Positions 26,364 to 35,262 of a stretch of DNA of 64,000 nucleotides are shown here, piece by piece. A model generated the notes under the pieces. It saw nothing but the letters and a program-made list of their open reading frames with translations, was not told the origin of the DNA and did no database searches. The DNA comes from Bacillus sp. sid0103. GTDB taxonomy: Bacteria; Bacillota; Bacilli; Bacillales_B; DSM-18226. The stretch lies in the NCBI RefSeq assembly GCF_019219025.1, contig NZ_JAHUWN010000031.1:1-64000 (forward strand), in the 5' to 3' direction. The translations under genes and the position numbers were made by a program. Position 1 is the stretch's first letter; every line of letters starts with the position of its first letter.

Positions 26364-27167
26364 TTAACCCCCTTGGACGACAACTTTCTTTAACACGTTG
26401 TTTAGTGCCGTTCTCCCCAGCCAAATCAGACCGAACAAATAAAAAAACTGGATGATGATCCCGATCATGGCATCCTGCAGCGGGATATGTCCTGAGTACA
26501 CCCTGAACGGAAAATCTGCCGTCCATCGAAAGGGCAGGACATTCGCGATTTTTTGAAGCCACTCTGGCATGAGTGGTACAGGAATGATTAACCCGGCAAA
26601 AAATTCTCCGAGGACGCTAAACACCAACAATGATCCCATTGGAGACAAGGTCACAAACACAGAAATATACAAAAACATCGAAATGGCCACGAGTAGCAGC
26701 AATCCTAGTATTAAAGAGCTTAAGAATAATAGAAAGGCTGAGAAACTAGGCGGCATGGTCATGTTATATGGTTTTGGTAAAAAGAATGAAATGATTAAAA
26801 TGGGGAAACAGCGCAAAAAGGCACTTGATAGCCGCTGCGCTAGTAGCTTAGCATACCAGAAACTATAAAGCTCACATGGCCGGCATAGTTCGTATGCAAT
26901 ATTTCCACTTGTAATCAGATCAAAAAGCTCCTGATCACGAAACCACATTGTTATAAAAACAAGAAAGGCCTGTTGCAGCCAGATGTAGGTGGTTATTTCT
27001 TTTAAAGAAATGGCCGGGCTATTGGTGGCATGTTCGTAAAAAGCCTTAAATACCATTAGCGCGATAAAACCCCAGAAGAATTGAGTGGCTACCCCCGCCA
27101 AAGCCGCAGTCCGGTATTGCATTCCCATGTTCAGCCTCATCTTCAAAACAGATAGATACACCCTCAT
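26364..27167 (-). CDS. ABC-2 type permease, first subunit (COG4587-like)
   Basis: 267 residues, six hydrophobic helices, and an N-terminal MRVYLSVLKMRLNMGMQYRTAAL amphipathic helix resembling that of its partner. ITSGNIAYELCRPCELYSFWYAKLLAQR is the conserved cytoplasmic loop of this family. It overlaps the ATPase gene by 4 bp and is followed at 6 bp by the second permease, showing translational coupling and a heterodimeric membrane domain. Confidence 0.85.
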   Translation of the reverse strand: MRVYLSVLKMRLNMGMQYRTAALAGVATQFFWGFIALMVFKAFYEHATNSPAISLKEITTYIWLQQAFLVFITMWFRDQELFDLITSGNIAYELCRPCELYSFWYAKLLAQRLSSAFLRCFPILIISFFLPKPYNMTMPPSFSAFLLFLSSLILGLLLLVAISMFLYISVFVTLSPMGSLLVFSVLGEFFAGLIIPVPLMPEWLQKIANVLPFRWTADFPFRVYSGHIPLQDAMIGIIIQFFYLFGLIWLGRTALNNVLKKVVVQGG

Positions 27168-28141
27168 ATTTGGTACTCCTTATAGAGTTTGAGGATGATT
27201 TCTTCGATTGGCTGCGATTCAATCGAGACATCTATCAACTCCAGCTGATTGGACAATTGGGTAATAATCTCGGATGTGTTCACCTGTTCGGTATCAATGC
27301 AGAGAACTACCCGTTCAGGTGACTGCGAAAGCACGGTTGCATGCGGAATCCGGATTGGACTTGCATTTTTGCGGAAATCAGCTGTGATTGTTTTCTGGGC
27401 ACCAAATTGTTTTCTTAATTCCTCTAACTGGCCGTCATACAATAAGCTCCCTTTTCCGATTAAGATGACCCTGTCGGCCAATGCTTCGATATCATTCATA
27501 TCGTGGGTGGTGAGGATCACCGTGACTCCCTTTTCTTTGTTAATCGTTTTGATGAACTGGCGGACCGCTATTTTCGAGGCTGCATCAAGACCGATGGTTG
27601 GTTCGTCTAAAAATAATATTTTGGGATTATGTAGGAGTGAGGCCGCTATTTCGCAGCGCATCCGCTGCCCTAAACTTAATTGGCGGACGGGTGTATGGAT
27701 CATGTTTTGCAGTTCGAGTGTTTCAATGAGTAGATTTAGCGTAGTTTGATATTCTTGCTGCGGGACCTTGTAAATGTCTTTTAACAGTTCGAACGAATCT
27801 AATACCGGGACATCCCACCATAACTGCGAGCGCTGGCCGAAGACAACTCCAATATTTTGTACATACTGAACCCGATCCTTCCATGGTGTGAAGCCCATGA
27901 TGGAGCAATTCCCGGTTTCAGGCACCAGGATCCCGCTCATGATTTTTATCGTGGTTGATTTCCCCGCCCCATTCGGGCCGATGTAGCCGACAATTTCTCC
28001 TGGATTAATAGAAAAAGAGAGATCCTTAAGCGCATCAACAATTGTATGTTCTCGATAAAAAAGAGCCTTTGCCGCCTGGCGAAAGCCTGTCTGGCGCTTG
28101 GCCACCTTGAAGGATTTACTTATATTTTGTACATGAATCAA
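27164..28141 (-). CDS. ABC transporter ATP-binding protein (COG4586-like)
   Basis: A 325-residue ATPase powering the exporter. Walker A GPNGAGKSTTIK, Q-loop region GVVFGQRSQLWWDVP (the WWDVP motif is typical of COG4586), signature LSLGQRMRCEIAASLLHNP, Walker B ILFLDEPTIGLD and the switch His in TTHDMND are all intact. The C-terminal 100 residues form an extra domain. It is first gene of the operon with two permeases and a TetR regulator. Confidence 0.93.
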   Translation of the reverse strand: MIHVQNISKSFKVAKRQTGFRQAAKALFYREHTIVDALKDLSFSINPGEIVGYIGPNGAGKSTTIKIMSGILVPETGNCSIMGFTPWKDRVQYVQNIGVVFGQRSQLWWDVPVLDSFELLKDIYKVPQQEYQTTLNLLIETLELQNMIHTPVRQLSLGQRMRCEIAASLLHNPKILFLDEPTIGLDAASKIAVRQFIKTINKEKGVTVILTTHDMNDIEALADRVILIGKGSLLYDGQLEELRKQFGAQKTITADFRKNASPIRIPHATVLSQSPERVVLCIDTEQVNTSEIITQLSNQLELIDVSIESQPIEEIILKLYKEYQI

Positions 28142-28330
28142 CCGCTTTCCCCTCCTAATCTATCTTGAGTCACAGAGGAAAATAATAACATCTGGAATAA
28201 ATTTGTGTCAAGAATTTTCTAAATAATGAACTTTTTTAAACGTTAACAAAATATACATTTTTATCCTCTAAACATCACCTTAATTTTTATAAAATGAACT
28301 TGTGCAAGACACGGAGAAAGGAAGTGGCAT

Positions 28331-29232
28331 ATGCTGTTTAAATCACGTATTAAATCAGATGAATTAAAAATTCTGTCTTATTTACACACACGAATGAATT
28401 TACCTGAAAATGACAACCAGTACTTTTTAAACCTTAAAAAGGGGTTTGAAGGGGAGGTGATGTTTGACTTGTTAACCGAAAAACTTCAGTGCAATTGTTA
28501 TATACTGAACGATTTGTTACTGAAGGTTAACAATACGATGTTCCAAATCGATACCTGATCATAAAGGATACACTTCACTTTTTCGAAGTAAAAAATTATA
28601 AAGGCGATTATTATTTTGAAGGTGACAAATTTTACTCGAAGTCTAGCAAGGAAATTCTCAATCCTCTCGACCAACTAAAACGAGGTGAATCCTTACTCCA
28701 CCAATTACTCCTTAAACATGGTTTTCATTTCCCCATTGACCCAAAGGTGGTTTTTATTAACCCCGAATTCACCCCTTATCAATCACCTAAAAACAAACCT
28801 ATTATTTATCCGACACAAATTAATAGTTTCATGAAAAATTTTGACAACACCTCATTGAAATTAAATAACAAGCACAGAAAGCTAGCAGAACTATTAGTTT
28901 CACTGCATATTACCAAGTCTTCTTATACTCAGATACCCACTTATCATTATAGTCAGTGTAAAAAAGGTATTACTTGTTCAGCCTGCGATTCTTTTTCGAT
29001 TACAGTCGAAGGAAGAAACTGTAGGTGCTTGGAATGCGGACAAGTTGAATTGGTTGAATCAGCTGTTTTGAGGATTGTAGAGGAAATAAAGATGCTTTTT
29101 CCAGATATGAAAATTACGACTAATTTGGTACATGAATGGTGTTGTGTGGTTGGTTCTAAAAAGAGAATCAGTAGGATTCTGGAGAAGAACTTTAAAATTG
29201 TCGGGGTTCATCAGTGGGCCTTTTACGAATGA
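28331..29232 (+). pseudogene. NERD-domain (nuclease-related) protein, frameshifted
   Basis: NERD proteins resemble Holliday-junction/Mrr-type nucleases; their role in Bacillus is unclear. The first frame (28331-28558) ends ILNDLLLKVNNTMFQIDT and a stop. The homology continues one base out of frame as LIIKDTLHFFEVKNYKGDYYFEG and on to 29232, with a Cys-rich zinc site (CSACDS...CRCLECGQ) and a C-terminal domain. Adding one base in GATACCTGATC restores a frame of about 300 residues, so a single-base deletion near 28555 is the simplest reading. A real mutation and a sequencing error cannot be told apart here. AAAGGAAGTGG precedes the ATG. Confidence 0.85.
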
Positions 29233-29355
29233 AAGAAGAATTTATTTTAGTTTTATTGGTAGCTTTGTCAGATCTTCTCCTAAATAACTTATAGTAGGGA
29301 CTTTTAATCCTTAAATACCCTATGAAGGACATTTTGCCTGTTCACTTGAGGAATG

Positions 29356-30100
29356 TGTCCTTCACCTACCTTGTGAGAGACATTCTTCTTACTCTCTCCG
29401 ATGATACTGTCCTTCACCGAGTCTATGAAAGACATTCTTATTACTTTCTTGGAAGATACTGTCCTTCATCGAGCCTATGAAAGACATTCTTCTTACTCTC
29501 TTCAAAGATACTGTCCTTCATCGAGCCTATGAAAGACATTCTTCTTACTCTCTTCAAAGATACTGTCCTTCATCGAGCCTATGAAAGACATTTTTCTTAC
29601 TCTATTCGATGATACTGTCCTTCATCGCGCATATGAAAGACATTTTTCTTACTCTCTCCGATGATACTGTCCTTCATCGAGCTTATGAAAGACATTCTTC
29701 TTGCTCTCTTGGAAGATACTGTCCTTCATCGCGCATATGAAAGACATTTTTCTTACTCTCTCCGATGATACTGTCCTTCATCGAGCTTATGAAAGACATT
29801 CTGATTATTCTATTCGATGATACTGTCCTTCATCGAGCTTATGAAAGACATTCTTCTTGCTCTCTTGGAAGATACTGTCCTTCATCGAGCCTATGAAAGA
29901 CATTCTTCTTACTCTCTTGGAAGATACTGTCCTTCATCGAGCCTATGAAAGACATTCTTCTTACTCTCTCCGATGATACTGTCCTTCATCGAGCCTATGA
30001 AAGACATTTTTCTTACTCTCTCCGATGATACTGTCCTTCATCGAGTCTATGAAAGACATTTTTCTTACTCTCTTCAAAGATACTGTCCTTCATCCAACCT
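29356..30100. repeat. 52-bp tandem repeat array, 14 full units plus a partial
   Basis: TGTCCTTCA recurs exactly every 52 bp at 29356, 29408, 29460 and so on to 30084. Each unit has an inverted repeat GTCCTTCAT-N7-ATGAAAGAC, then ATTCTTCTTACTCTC and a variable block (TTCAAAGA, TTGGAAGA, TCCGATGA or ATTCGATGA) and TAC. The first unit changes both arms (TTCAC and GTGAG), keeping them paired. Units abut without spacers. A degenerate unit lies just upstream, at about 29305. The array fills the gap between the NERD pseudogene and the ccdC-like gene. Confidence 0.95.
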
Positions 30101-30295
30101 CTCTCCCCTTTTTGATTCATTTCCCTTCCGTCTCTTCAATCCGTGCCGTAGAAATCCATGCAGGAAGTTAAATGATACAATCATGAACATTCTCATATTA
30201 AAAGCATGAACTTTCCCACTACCGTCCGGAGTCATTTTCCCTTATGATTACAATACAATAAAGCATGGTAATAAGTTTTCCGAAAGGGATTGATC

Positions 30296-30805
30296 ATGAT
30301 GAACATATTCGTAACACTCGTTATTGTCCTTGTCATAATTGGCTTTGTACTATTTTTCAAAGTGAAAGGAAGAAATAATCCCATCAAAAGGGGTGGCCTT
30401 GGCATCATTACTCCTGTTTTATTTCTGTTGGTCATGTTTTCGTTAAGTATCAGTCAGCTGCTCCATATTCCTGGTGAACCTTTTCATCTGCCAGCCTATT
30501 GGGAAATATTGATTGCCGCTCTGTTAGGCACATTGTTTGGAGTAATTATGCTTACCCAGACATCCTATGAGATTCGTGCAGATGGGTTGATCTATTCAAA
30601 ACCAAATAAAACATTTAAATATGTAATCATCACGATCATTATCATTCGCATCGCTTTAAGTCAGTATTTTAAGAGTATGGATTACATTGAATTTACTGTT
30701 CTGACGATGGTCTTAGCATTTCTATATATCTGTGTTTGGCGGATTGGAAGCTATCTTAAATTTCGTAAATTATATGTCCGCAGCCGACTAGCTGAAACTA
30801 AATGA
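30296..30805 (+). CDS. CcdC-family membrane protein (DUF1453)
   Basis: About 169 residues with four to five hydrophobic helices and the ...VKGRNNPIKRGGLGIITPVLF motif, then LIYSKPNKTFKYVIITIIIIRIALSQYF, matching the CcdC/DUF1453 family. B. subtilis CcdC was named from the ccdA (cytochrome c biogenesis) region but has no established function. No ccdA or thioredoxin gene is nearby. AAAGGGAT precedes the ATG pair at 30296 and 30299. A hairpin with a T run follows. Confidence 0.8.
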   Translation: MMNIFVTLVIVLVIIGFVLFFKVKGRNNPIKRGGLGIITPVLFLLVMFSLSISQLLHIPGEPFHLPAYWEILIAALLGTLFGVIMLTQTSYEIRADGLIYSKPNKTFKYVIITIIIIRIALSQYFKSMDYIEFTVLTMVLAFLYICVWRIGSYLKFRKLYVRSRLAETK

Positions 30806-30817
30806 TGGCTATAATAA

Positions 30818-30861
30818 AAAGCTCTTCTATCTATTTTTTACAGAGAGAAGAGTTTTTTTGT
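30818..30861 (+). terminator. Terminator of the ccdC-like gene
   Basis: AGCTCTTCT-a-TC and GA-g-AGAAGAG arms followed by seven T, 13 bp after the stop codon. Confidence 0.75.
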
Positions 30862-31030
30862 ACTCAGTTCCATTTTTTCCGTAACAATCCTTTAATAGAA
30901 TGAGTGGGTTACATGCCTTTCTGATATCGTGTAATATTCATAGAAGTTGTATTTTCTGTGGAAAGTTTATCGATTCTCAGGGAAGGATAAATGTGGAAGC
31001 ATATCATTTATTAATTTTGGAGGATGTTTC

Positions 31031-32314
31031 TTGATTACTCTCATCAAACCCTTGTTAGTTAACATCACGATCTTATTATCGTTTACATTTAATGCAAACT
31101 TATTTTTCCCCTTTCAAACGAAAGTTCCTTTTTCATTAAAACAAAAGGTGATTTATGGTTTAATCGGTTCGTTTGGTGCACTTTTCTGTATGTTTTATCC
31201 CATTGAAACGTTAGGAGCTACACATTTTGATTTAAGGATGTGTGCCATTCTCGTTCTTACCCTCTATGGCGGTTGGCTTCCTGGACTGATTGTTTTAGGA
31301 AGTGTCTGCGTTGTCCGCTATCTGATTGGCGGAAAATTCCTTATAATCGGCATCACGGTTTCCATTTTGGCCTTCGTAAGTGCCCTATTTTTCAGGAGAT
31401 TTTTTCACAAATCTCCTTCAAAGCTTGCGGCAGGGACCGTGGTCATCATTTGTTATTTTATTGTCTATATTACAATCCTTTATTTCAGCGTCAATTTTTT
31501 AAAATCACCCTTTTATTTCATCTACTTTATTGCCATGTTTTTTACAAATATCGCCCTGATTTTCGTCATTGAAAACTTGATAAAGATTAATAAGCAATTT
31601 GAGGAAATGGTTTATCTTGATAAATTGACGATGATTGGCCAGCTTGCAGCTTCCATCGCACACGAAATTAGAAACCCGCTTGCGACGATCAGAGGATTTA
31701 TCCAATTTTTAAGTACAGATACCACGGATTTGAAATTCAGAAAATACTCAGCCTTAATTATGGAAGAACTAGATCGTACCAACAGTATTATTACGAACTA
31801 TTTAAAAGTGGCGAAGCCCGAACCGTTCCAAATTGCAACGGTTTCAATCAATGATGTGATTCATGACTGCGTTCAATTAATGCGTCCTCTTGCCACTTAT
31901 TCTAATGTCATCATCGACTTTGAAAAAAAAGAACCGCTTTATGTATACGGGGATGAACCACATTTAAAGCAAGCCATCATGAATGTGATTAAAAACGGGA
32001 TCGAATCGATATCCACTCAGGGAACCATTAAAATTGATTTAAATGCTGACCATTTTAACAATACGGTTGAAATTAGAATCAAGGATAACGGAAAAGGGAT
32101 GTCGCCCGAACAGTTAAAGCAGATCGGCTTGCCCTTTTATACAACAAAAACGAAGGGAACAGGGCTAGGCAGTATGGTTACGAACAAAATCATCCGTGAA
32201 TTGAATGGATCGATTGAATATGAAAGTGAAATCAATAAAGGTACAACAGTAAAAATTGTTTTCCCATTACAAATAAATAACACAGCAAGCGCCCCATCCT
32301 CGATATTTAAATAA
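31031..32314 (+). CDS. KinB-like sporulation sensor histidine kinase
   Basis: A membrane histidine kinase with about six N-terminal helices (a 5TM-LYT type sensor, residues 1-190), a HisKA domain with the phospho-His in IAHEIRNPLATIRGF, and an HATPase domain (NVIKNGIESI, KDNGKGMSPEQ, TKTKGTGLGS). Length and design match KinB (428 aa in B. subtilis), which feeds phosphate into the Spo0F-Spo0A relay. The best start is TTG 31031, seven bases after GGAGG, giving 427 residues; the frame extends upstream without a ribosome binding site. KinB is normally next to kapB; no kapB is present, so the exact orthologue is uncertain. Confidence 0.82.
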   Translation: MITLIKPLLVNITILLSFTFNANLFFPFQTKVPFSLKQKVIYGLIGSFGALFCMFYPIETLGATHFDLRMCAILVLTLYGGWLPGLIVLGSVCVVRYLIGGKFLIIGITVSILAFVSALFFRRFFHKSPSKLAAGTVVIICYFIVYITILYFSVNFLKSPFYFIYFIAMFFTNIALIFVIENLIKINKQFEEMVYLDKLTMIGQLAASIAHEIRNPLATIRGFIQFLSTDTTDLKFRKYSALIMEELDRTNSIITNYLKVAKPEPFQIATVSINDVIHDCVQLMRPLATYSNVIIDFEKKEPLYVYGDEPHLKQAIMNVIKNGIESISTQGTIKIDLNADHFNNTVEIRIKDNGKGMSPEQLKQIGLPFYTTKTKGTGLGSMVTNKIIRELNGSIEYESEINKGTTVKIVFPLQINNTASAPSSIFK

Positions 32315-32348
32315 AATGCTCAGAGCTTTATTTGCTCTGAGCATTTTT
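32313..32348. terminator. Bidirectional terminator, kinase / bceB
   Basis: AAATGCTCAGAGC-TTTATTT-GCTCTGAGCATTT, a perfect 13-bp stem with T runs on both sides, between convergent genes. Confidence 0.88.
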
Positions 32349-32362
32349 CTTTGCCATTTTTA

Positions 32363-34267
32363 CTAAATTAACGACTTTTTCAAGTTTCGCAAATAGCGGT
32401 ACCGAATGAAAAAGAAATAAATAACTTGTGCAAGGAGGAAACTGGAAAGAACGATGACCATTTCTTTTACAATTGATAATTCGTACAAGCTTTGCAAGGC
32501 CATGAAGGCAAACCCACTATGCACAAAGGCCACAACAATGGGAACAAAGAAAAGCAAGGCAAGCTGCTGGGTAACAATCTTGTTCAATTCCTGATCAGTT
32601 AAACCAACCTTGGTGATCGTTAAATATTGGCGTCGGTCATAATCCAAATCGGCATAAAGCCGGAAGTATAAAAAGCTTCCTGCCGCAATGAAGAAGACTG
32701 CCCCTATGAGTAAGGCTACGAACAGCATCATTTTATACATGCTCATTTGTTTTTCAAATAAAGTACCACTAACCGTCATCGAGTATGGTTTTTGTTCAGC
32801 AAACATAGTCATGCCGTCTTTTACTAGATTCTTTGCCATTCCTTTCGTTTCTTCGAGGTTCTCCGTGTAAAACCCGGTGAATTTTTCCGTATTTACTGGT
32901 GTAAGCTTGTTAAATAGATCATCACTGACCACGACGCCTTGACTAAGGATTAATTGAATCGGTATGACGATGTATTTAGTCGCTTGGTCCTGATGAAGTT
33001 TTATCTGATCTTGTTTTAAGGTATAAGTAATCTTTTCCAAGTTACTAAAAGTAGATGTGCGCAATTCTAAGATGTCATTACCAACAAGCGGTTTTTCGCT
33101 CATTTCGAAGCCTGCTGCTTTTGCGATTCTTTGATAGTCAGAAAAAGAAACGACTGGAATTTTCTCAGGCGCATAGGCATCGGTTGAAGAGGCAATAGCT
33201 ACGTATTTAATTGGAACCTCATTGGTGGTATAGTTGATATTCTTTTCCTTTAATTCCGCTTTGATTTGGCTTAAATTTTGCTGATGAACGGGCTGATCAT
33301 CTTTTGCTAAATAACTGATTTCTGCTGGATATTCTTTGTCCAATTGCTTATTCATCACATTCATTGAAGCAAGAGTCCCGACTGCACAAAATGCGACTGT
33401 CGAAACAATTGTTACCATGAAAAACATCCGAGCATTGTCCTTTAAACGGTAGGCTAGGCTGGAGATCGTAACCAAATTCGTTTTTTTCCAAAAGAGGATG
33501 CGATTTTTTTGAAGTATTTTCGTCACCCATACCGAAAGTTGCGTGTAGAAAAAATAAGTTCCGATTATAGTCATACCGATTACCGGCAAGATTCGAACCA
33601 ATAATGTCAGCAAGGTTGCTGTTGCAGCTAAATAATAACTCACGCTAAGCAATACCGCAGATAAGAGTGATAGCAAGATTGATACTTTTGGTTCTTTTTT
33701 CGGTTTTTCGCCTGCTTGAAATAAATCAATTAACTTATTTACTCTGACCAGGATGGTCGTAAATAATGAAATACTTAAGAAAAGGATTAAAAAGGCACCA
33801 ATCGTGAGGAGGAGGGCTTTCCCCGATAAATAGAAGGGCAAAGCTTCTATTCCAATCATTTTCGAACCGACCATTAAAAATAATTTCCCTGTGATCATCC
33901 CTGCCACAATACCAACGATAATCGCTCCGATTCCGATAATCATATTTTCCAAAAACACCATGCTATTTAATTGGTTTCTCGTCATACCATGCATCATTAA
34001 GATTCCAAATTCCCGTTTCCGTGATTTTAAAAAGGTGCTGACGGAATAGAGCACAAAAAGGAAAGAAAACACATACATAATCACCTCTGCAGCGGTCATT
34101 AATTGAACAGCGACTGCCGAAGTAACTCCCTTTTTTATATCGGGATGGAAGATAAACAATGCGTATATGAAAAAGATTAAGACCGAAAAAGCGCTGCTTA
34201 AAAAATAAGCGGAGTAGGTCCGTTTATTGCGGACCACATTTCTATAGACGAACTGTGGAAAGGTCAC
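32363..34267 (-). CDS. BceB-type ABC permease (FtsX-like)
   Basis: A 634-residue permease of the peptide-antibiotic (BceAB) type. It shows ten membrane helices with FtsX-like regions at residues 50-180 and 510-630, and a large extracellular domain of about 200 residues between helices 7 and 8 (DKEYPAEISYLAKDD to about residue 500). These permeases free cell-wall intermediates from antimicrobial peptides such as bacitracin and pass a flux signal to the partner kinase. It overlaps the ATPase gene by 26 bp. Closest named systems are BceAB, YtsCD and YxdLM; the ligand cannot be told from sequence. Confidence 0.9.
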   Translation of the reverse strand: MTFPQFVYRNVVRNKRTYSAYFLSSAFSVLIFFIYALFIFHPDIKKGVTSAVAVQLMTAAEVIMYVFSFLFVLYSVSTFLKSRKREFGILMMHGMTRNQLNSMVFLENMIIGIGAIIVGIVAGMITGKLFLMVGSKMIGIEALPFYLSGKALLLTIGAFLILFLSISLFTTILVRVNKLIDLFQAGEKPKKEPKVSILLSLLSAVLLSVSYYLAATATLLTLLVRILPVIGMTIIGTYFFYTQLSVWVTKILQKNRILFWKKTNLVTISSLAYRLKDNARMFFMVTIVSTVAFCAVGTLASMNVMNKQLDKEYPAEISYLAKDDQPVHQQNLSQIKAELKEKNINYTTNEVPIKYVAIASSTDAYAPEKIPVVSFSDYQRIAKAAGFEMSEKPLVGNDILELRTSTFSNLEKITYTLKQDQIKLHQDQATKYIVIPIQLILSQGVVVSDDLFNKLTPVNTEKFTGFYTENLEETKGMAKNLVKDGMTMFAEQKPYSMTVSGTLFEKQMSMYKMMLFVALLIGAVFFIAAGSFLYFRLYADLDYDRRQYLTITKVGLTDQELNKIVTQQLALLFFVPIVVAFVHSGFAFMALQSLYELSIVKEMVIVLSSFLLAQVIYFFFIRYRYLRNLKKSLI

Positions 34268-35012
34268 GGCTGTCCCCTCCTAACAATGCTAGCATATCAA
34301 TAATTTTTTGGAAAAACGCCTGGCGGTTATCGCCGCGGTAGATTTCGTTATAAAGTTGTCCATCCTTAATAAAAATAACACGGTGACAATAGCTGGCTGC
34401 GACGGCATCATGTGTGACCATTAAGGCCGTAGCCCCGTCTTCCTTGTTAATGGTTGTTAGTGTTTCCATAACATCCTTTGCCGATTTTGAATCCAAGTTA
34501 CCTGTGGGCTCATCGGCCAAAATTAGGGCTGGTTGGTGTATGATGGCACGGGCGATAGCTGTTCGCTGCATTTGCCCCCCTGAGATTTCATAGGTTCGTT
34601 TTTTCAAGATCTGGTCTATCCCTAACTTTTTAGCGACCTGATTGAGCTTCAGATCCATTTCCTTGACCTTTTCACCATCTAGGGTGAGCGGCAGAACGAT
34701 ATTTTCCTCCACTGTTAACGTATCGAGTAAATTAAAATGTTGAAAAACAAACCCAAGCTGATGGCGTCTAAATAGCGCCGTTTCTTTCTTGTTTAGTACA
34801 TGGGGGTTTTTCCCGTTGATCGTAATTTCACCGGCTGTCGGTCTATCGATGGTAGCAATTAAGTTTAAGAGCGTTGTCTTCCCACTCCCAGACGGCCCCA
34901 TAATCCCGACGAATTCGCCTTTATCAATCGTAAAATTTATATTTTCAATTGCTTTATGAGCAACTTTTCCTTCATAAATCTTCTCTAAATGTCTCACTTC
35001 TAAAATCGACAT
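34242..35012 (-). CDS. BceA-type ABC ATPase
   Basis: 256 residues: Walker [14 protein letters not shown]-loop [18 protein letters not shown], signature [16 protein letters not shown], Walker [13 protein letters not shown] and switch His MVTHDAVAA. This is the MacB/BceA subgroup. GGGAG precedes ATG 35012. It is followed with overlap by the permease. A TTACA-N4-TGTAA response-regulator box lies about 85 bp upstream. Confidence 0.94.
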   Translation of the reverse strand: MSILEVRHLEKIYEGKVAHKAIENINFTIDKGEFVGIMGPSGSGKTTLLNLIATIDRPTAGEITINGKNPHVLNKKETALFRRHQLGFVFQHFNLLDTLTVEENIVLPLTLDGEKVKEMDLKLNQVAKKLGIDQILKKRTYEISGGQMQRTAIARAIIHQPALILADEPTGNLDSKSAKDVMETLTTINKEDGATALMVTHDAVAASYCHRVIFIKDGQLYNEIYRGDNRQAFFQKIIDMLALLGGDSRDLSTVRL

Positions 35013-35095
35013 CCATTTTCACTCCCTGTTCCATTTGTACCCCCATTGTAACTAGAATCCAGCCCCTCCAGCCATGTCACTAACTTACAACTAAC

Positions 35096-35109
35096 TTACA
35101 CAATTGTAA
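35096..35109 (-). promoter_or_regulatory. BceR-type operator upstream of the ABC genes
   Basis: TTACA-CAAT-TGTAA matches the TNACA-N4-TGTAA consensus bound by BceR-like response regulators. On the minus strand a TACAAT -10-like hexamer follows at 35046-35051, about 55 bp from the operator centre, the usual spacing for activation. An extra half-site TTACAA lies at 35085-35090. Confidence 0.75.
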
Positions 35110-35157
35110 GGTTGGGTTGTTTTTTGGTTGGTTGGCGGGTTGGTTGGTTGGCGGTGG
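35110..35157 (+). other. G-rich GGTT tract with G-quadruplex potential
   Basis: The plus strand contains eleven GG/GGG runs separated mostly by TT, for example GGTTGGTTGGCGGG. Two-tetrad quadruplexes form in similar DNA. It lies between the ABC genes and their kinase. Function unknown. Confidence 0.5.
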
Positions 35158-35262
35158 TTTTTGTTAGTTTGTTAGCCAAAGCGTCCACCACAGGCGGACA
35201 AAACAGGAAAGTGTCCACGAACGGTGCCTGACACCAAAAAAGAACAACCAAAAAGTGCGCTT

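Noticed and set aside
29356..30100. Possible CRISPR array (regular direct repeats)
   Set aside because: The 52-bp units abut directly and vary only by a few bases; there are no unique spacers of constant length and no cas genes.
29973..30209. A 78-residue open frame over the end of the 52-bp array
   Set aside because: It is produced by the repeat sequence, has no ribosome binding site, and its residues merely echo the repeat unit.
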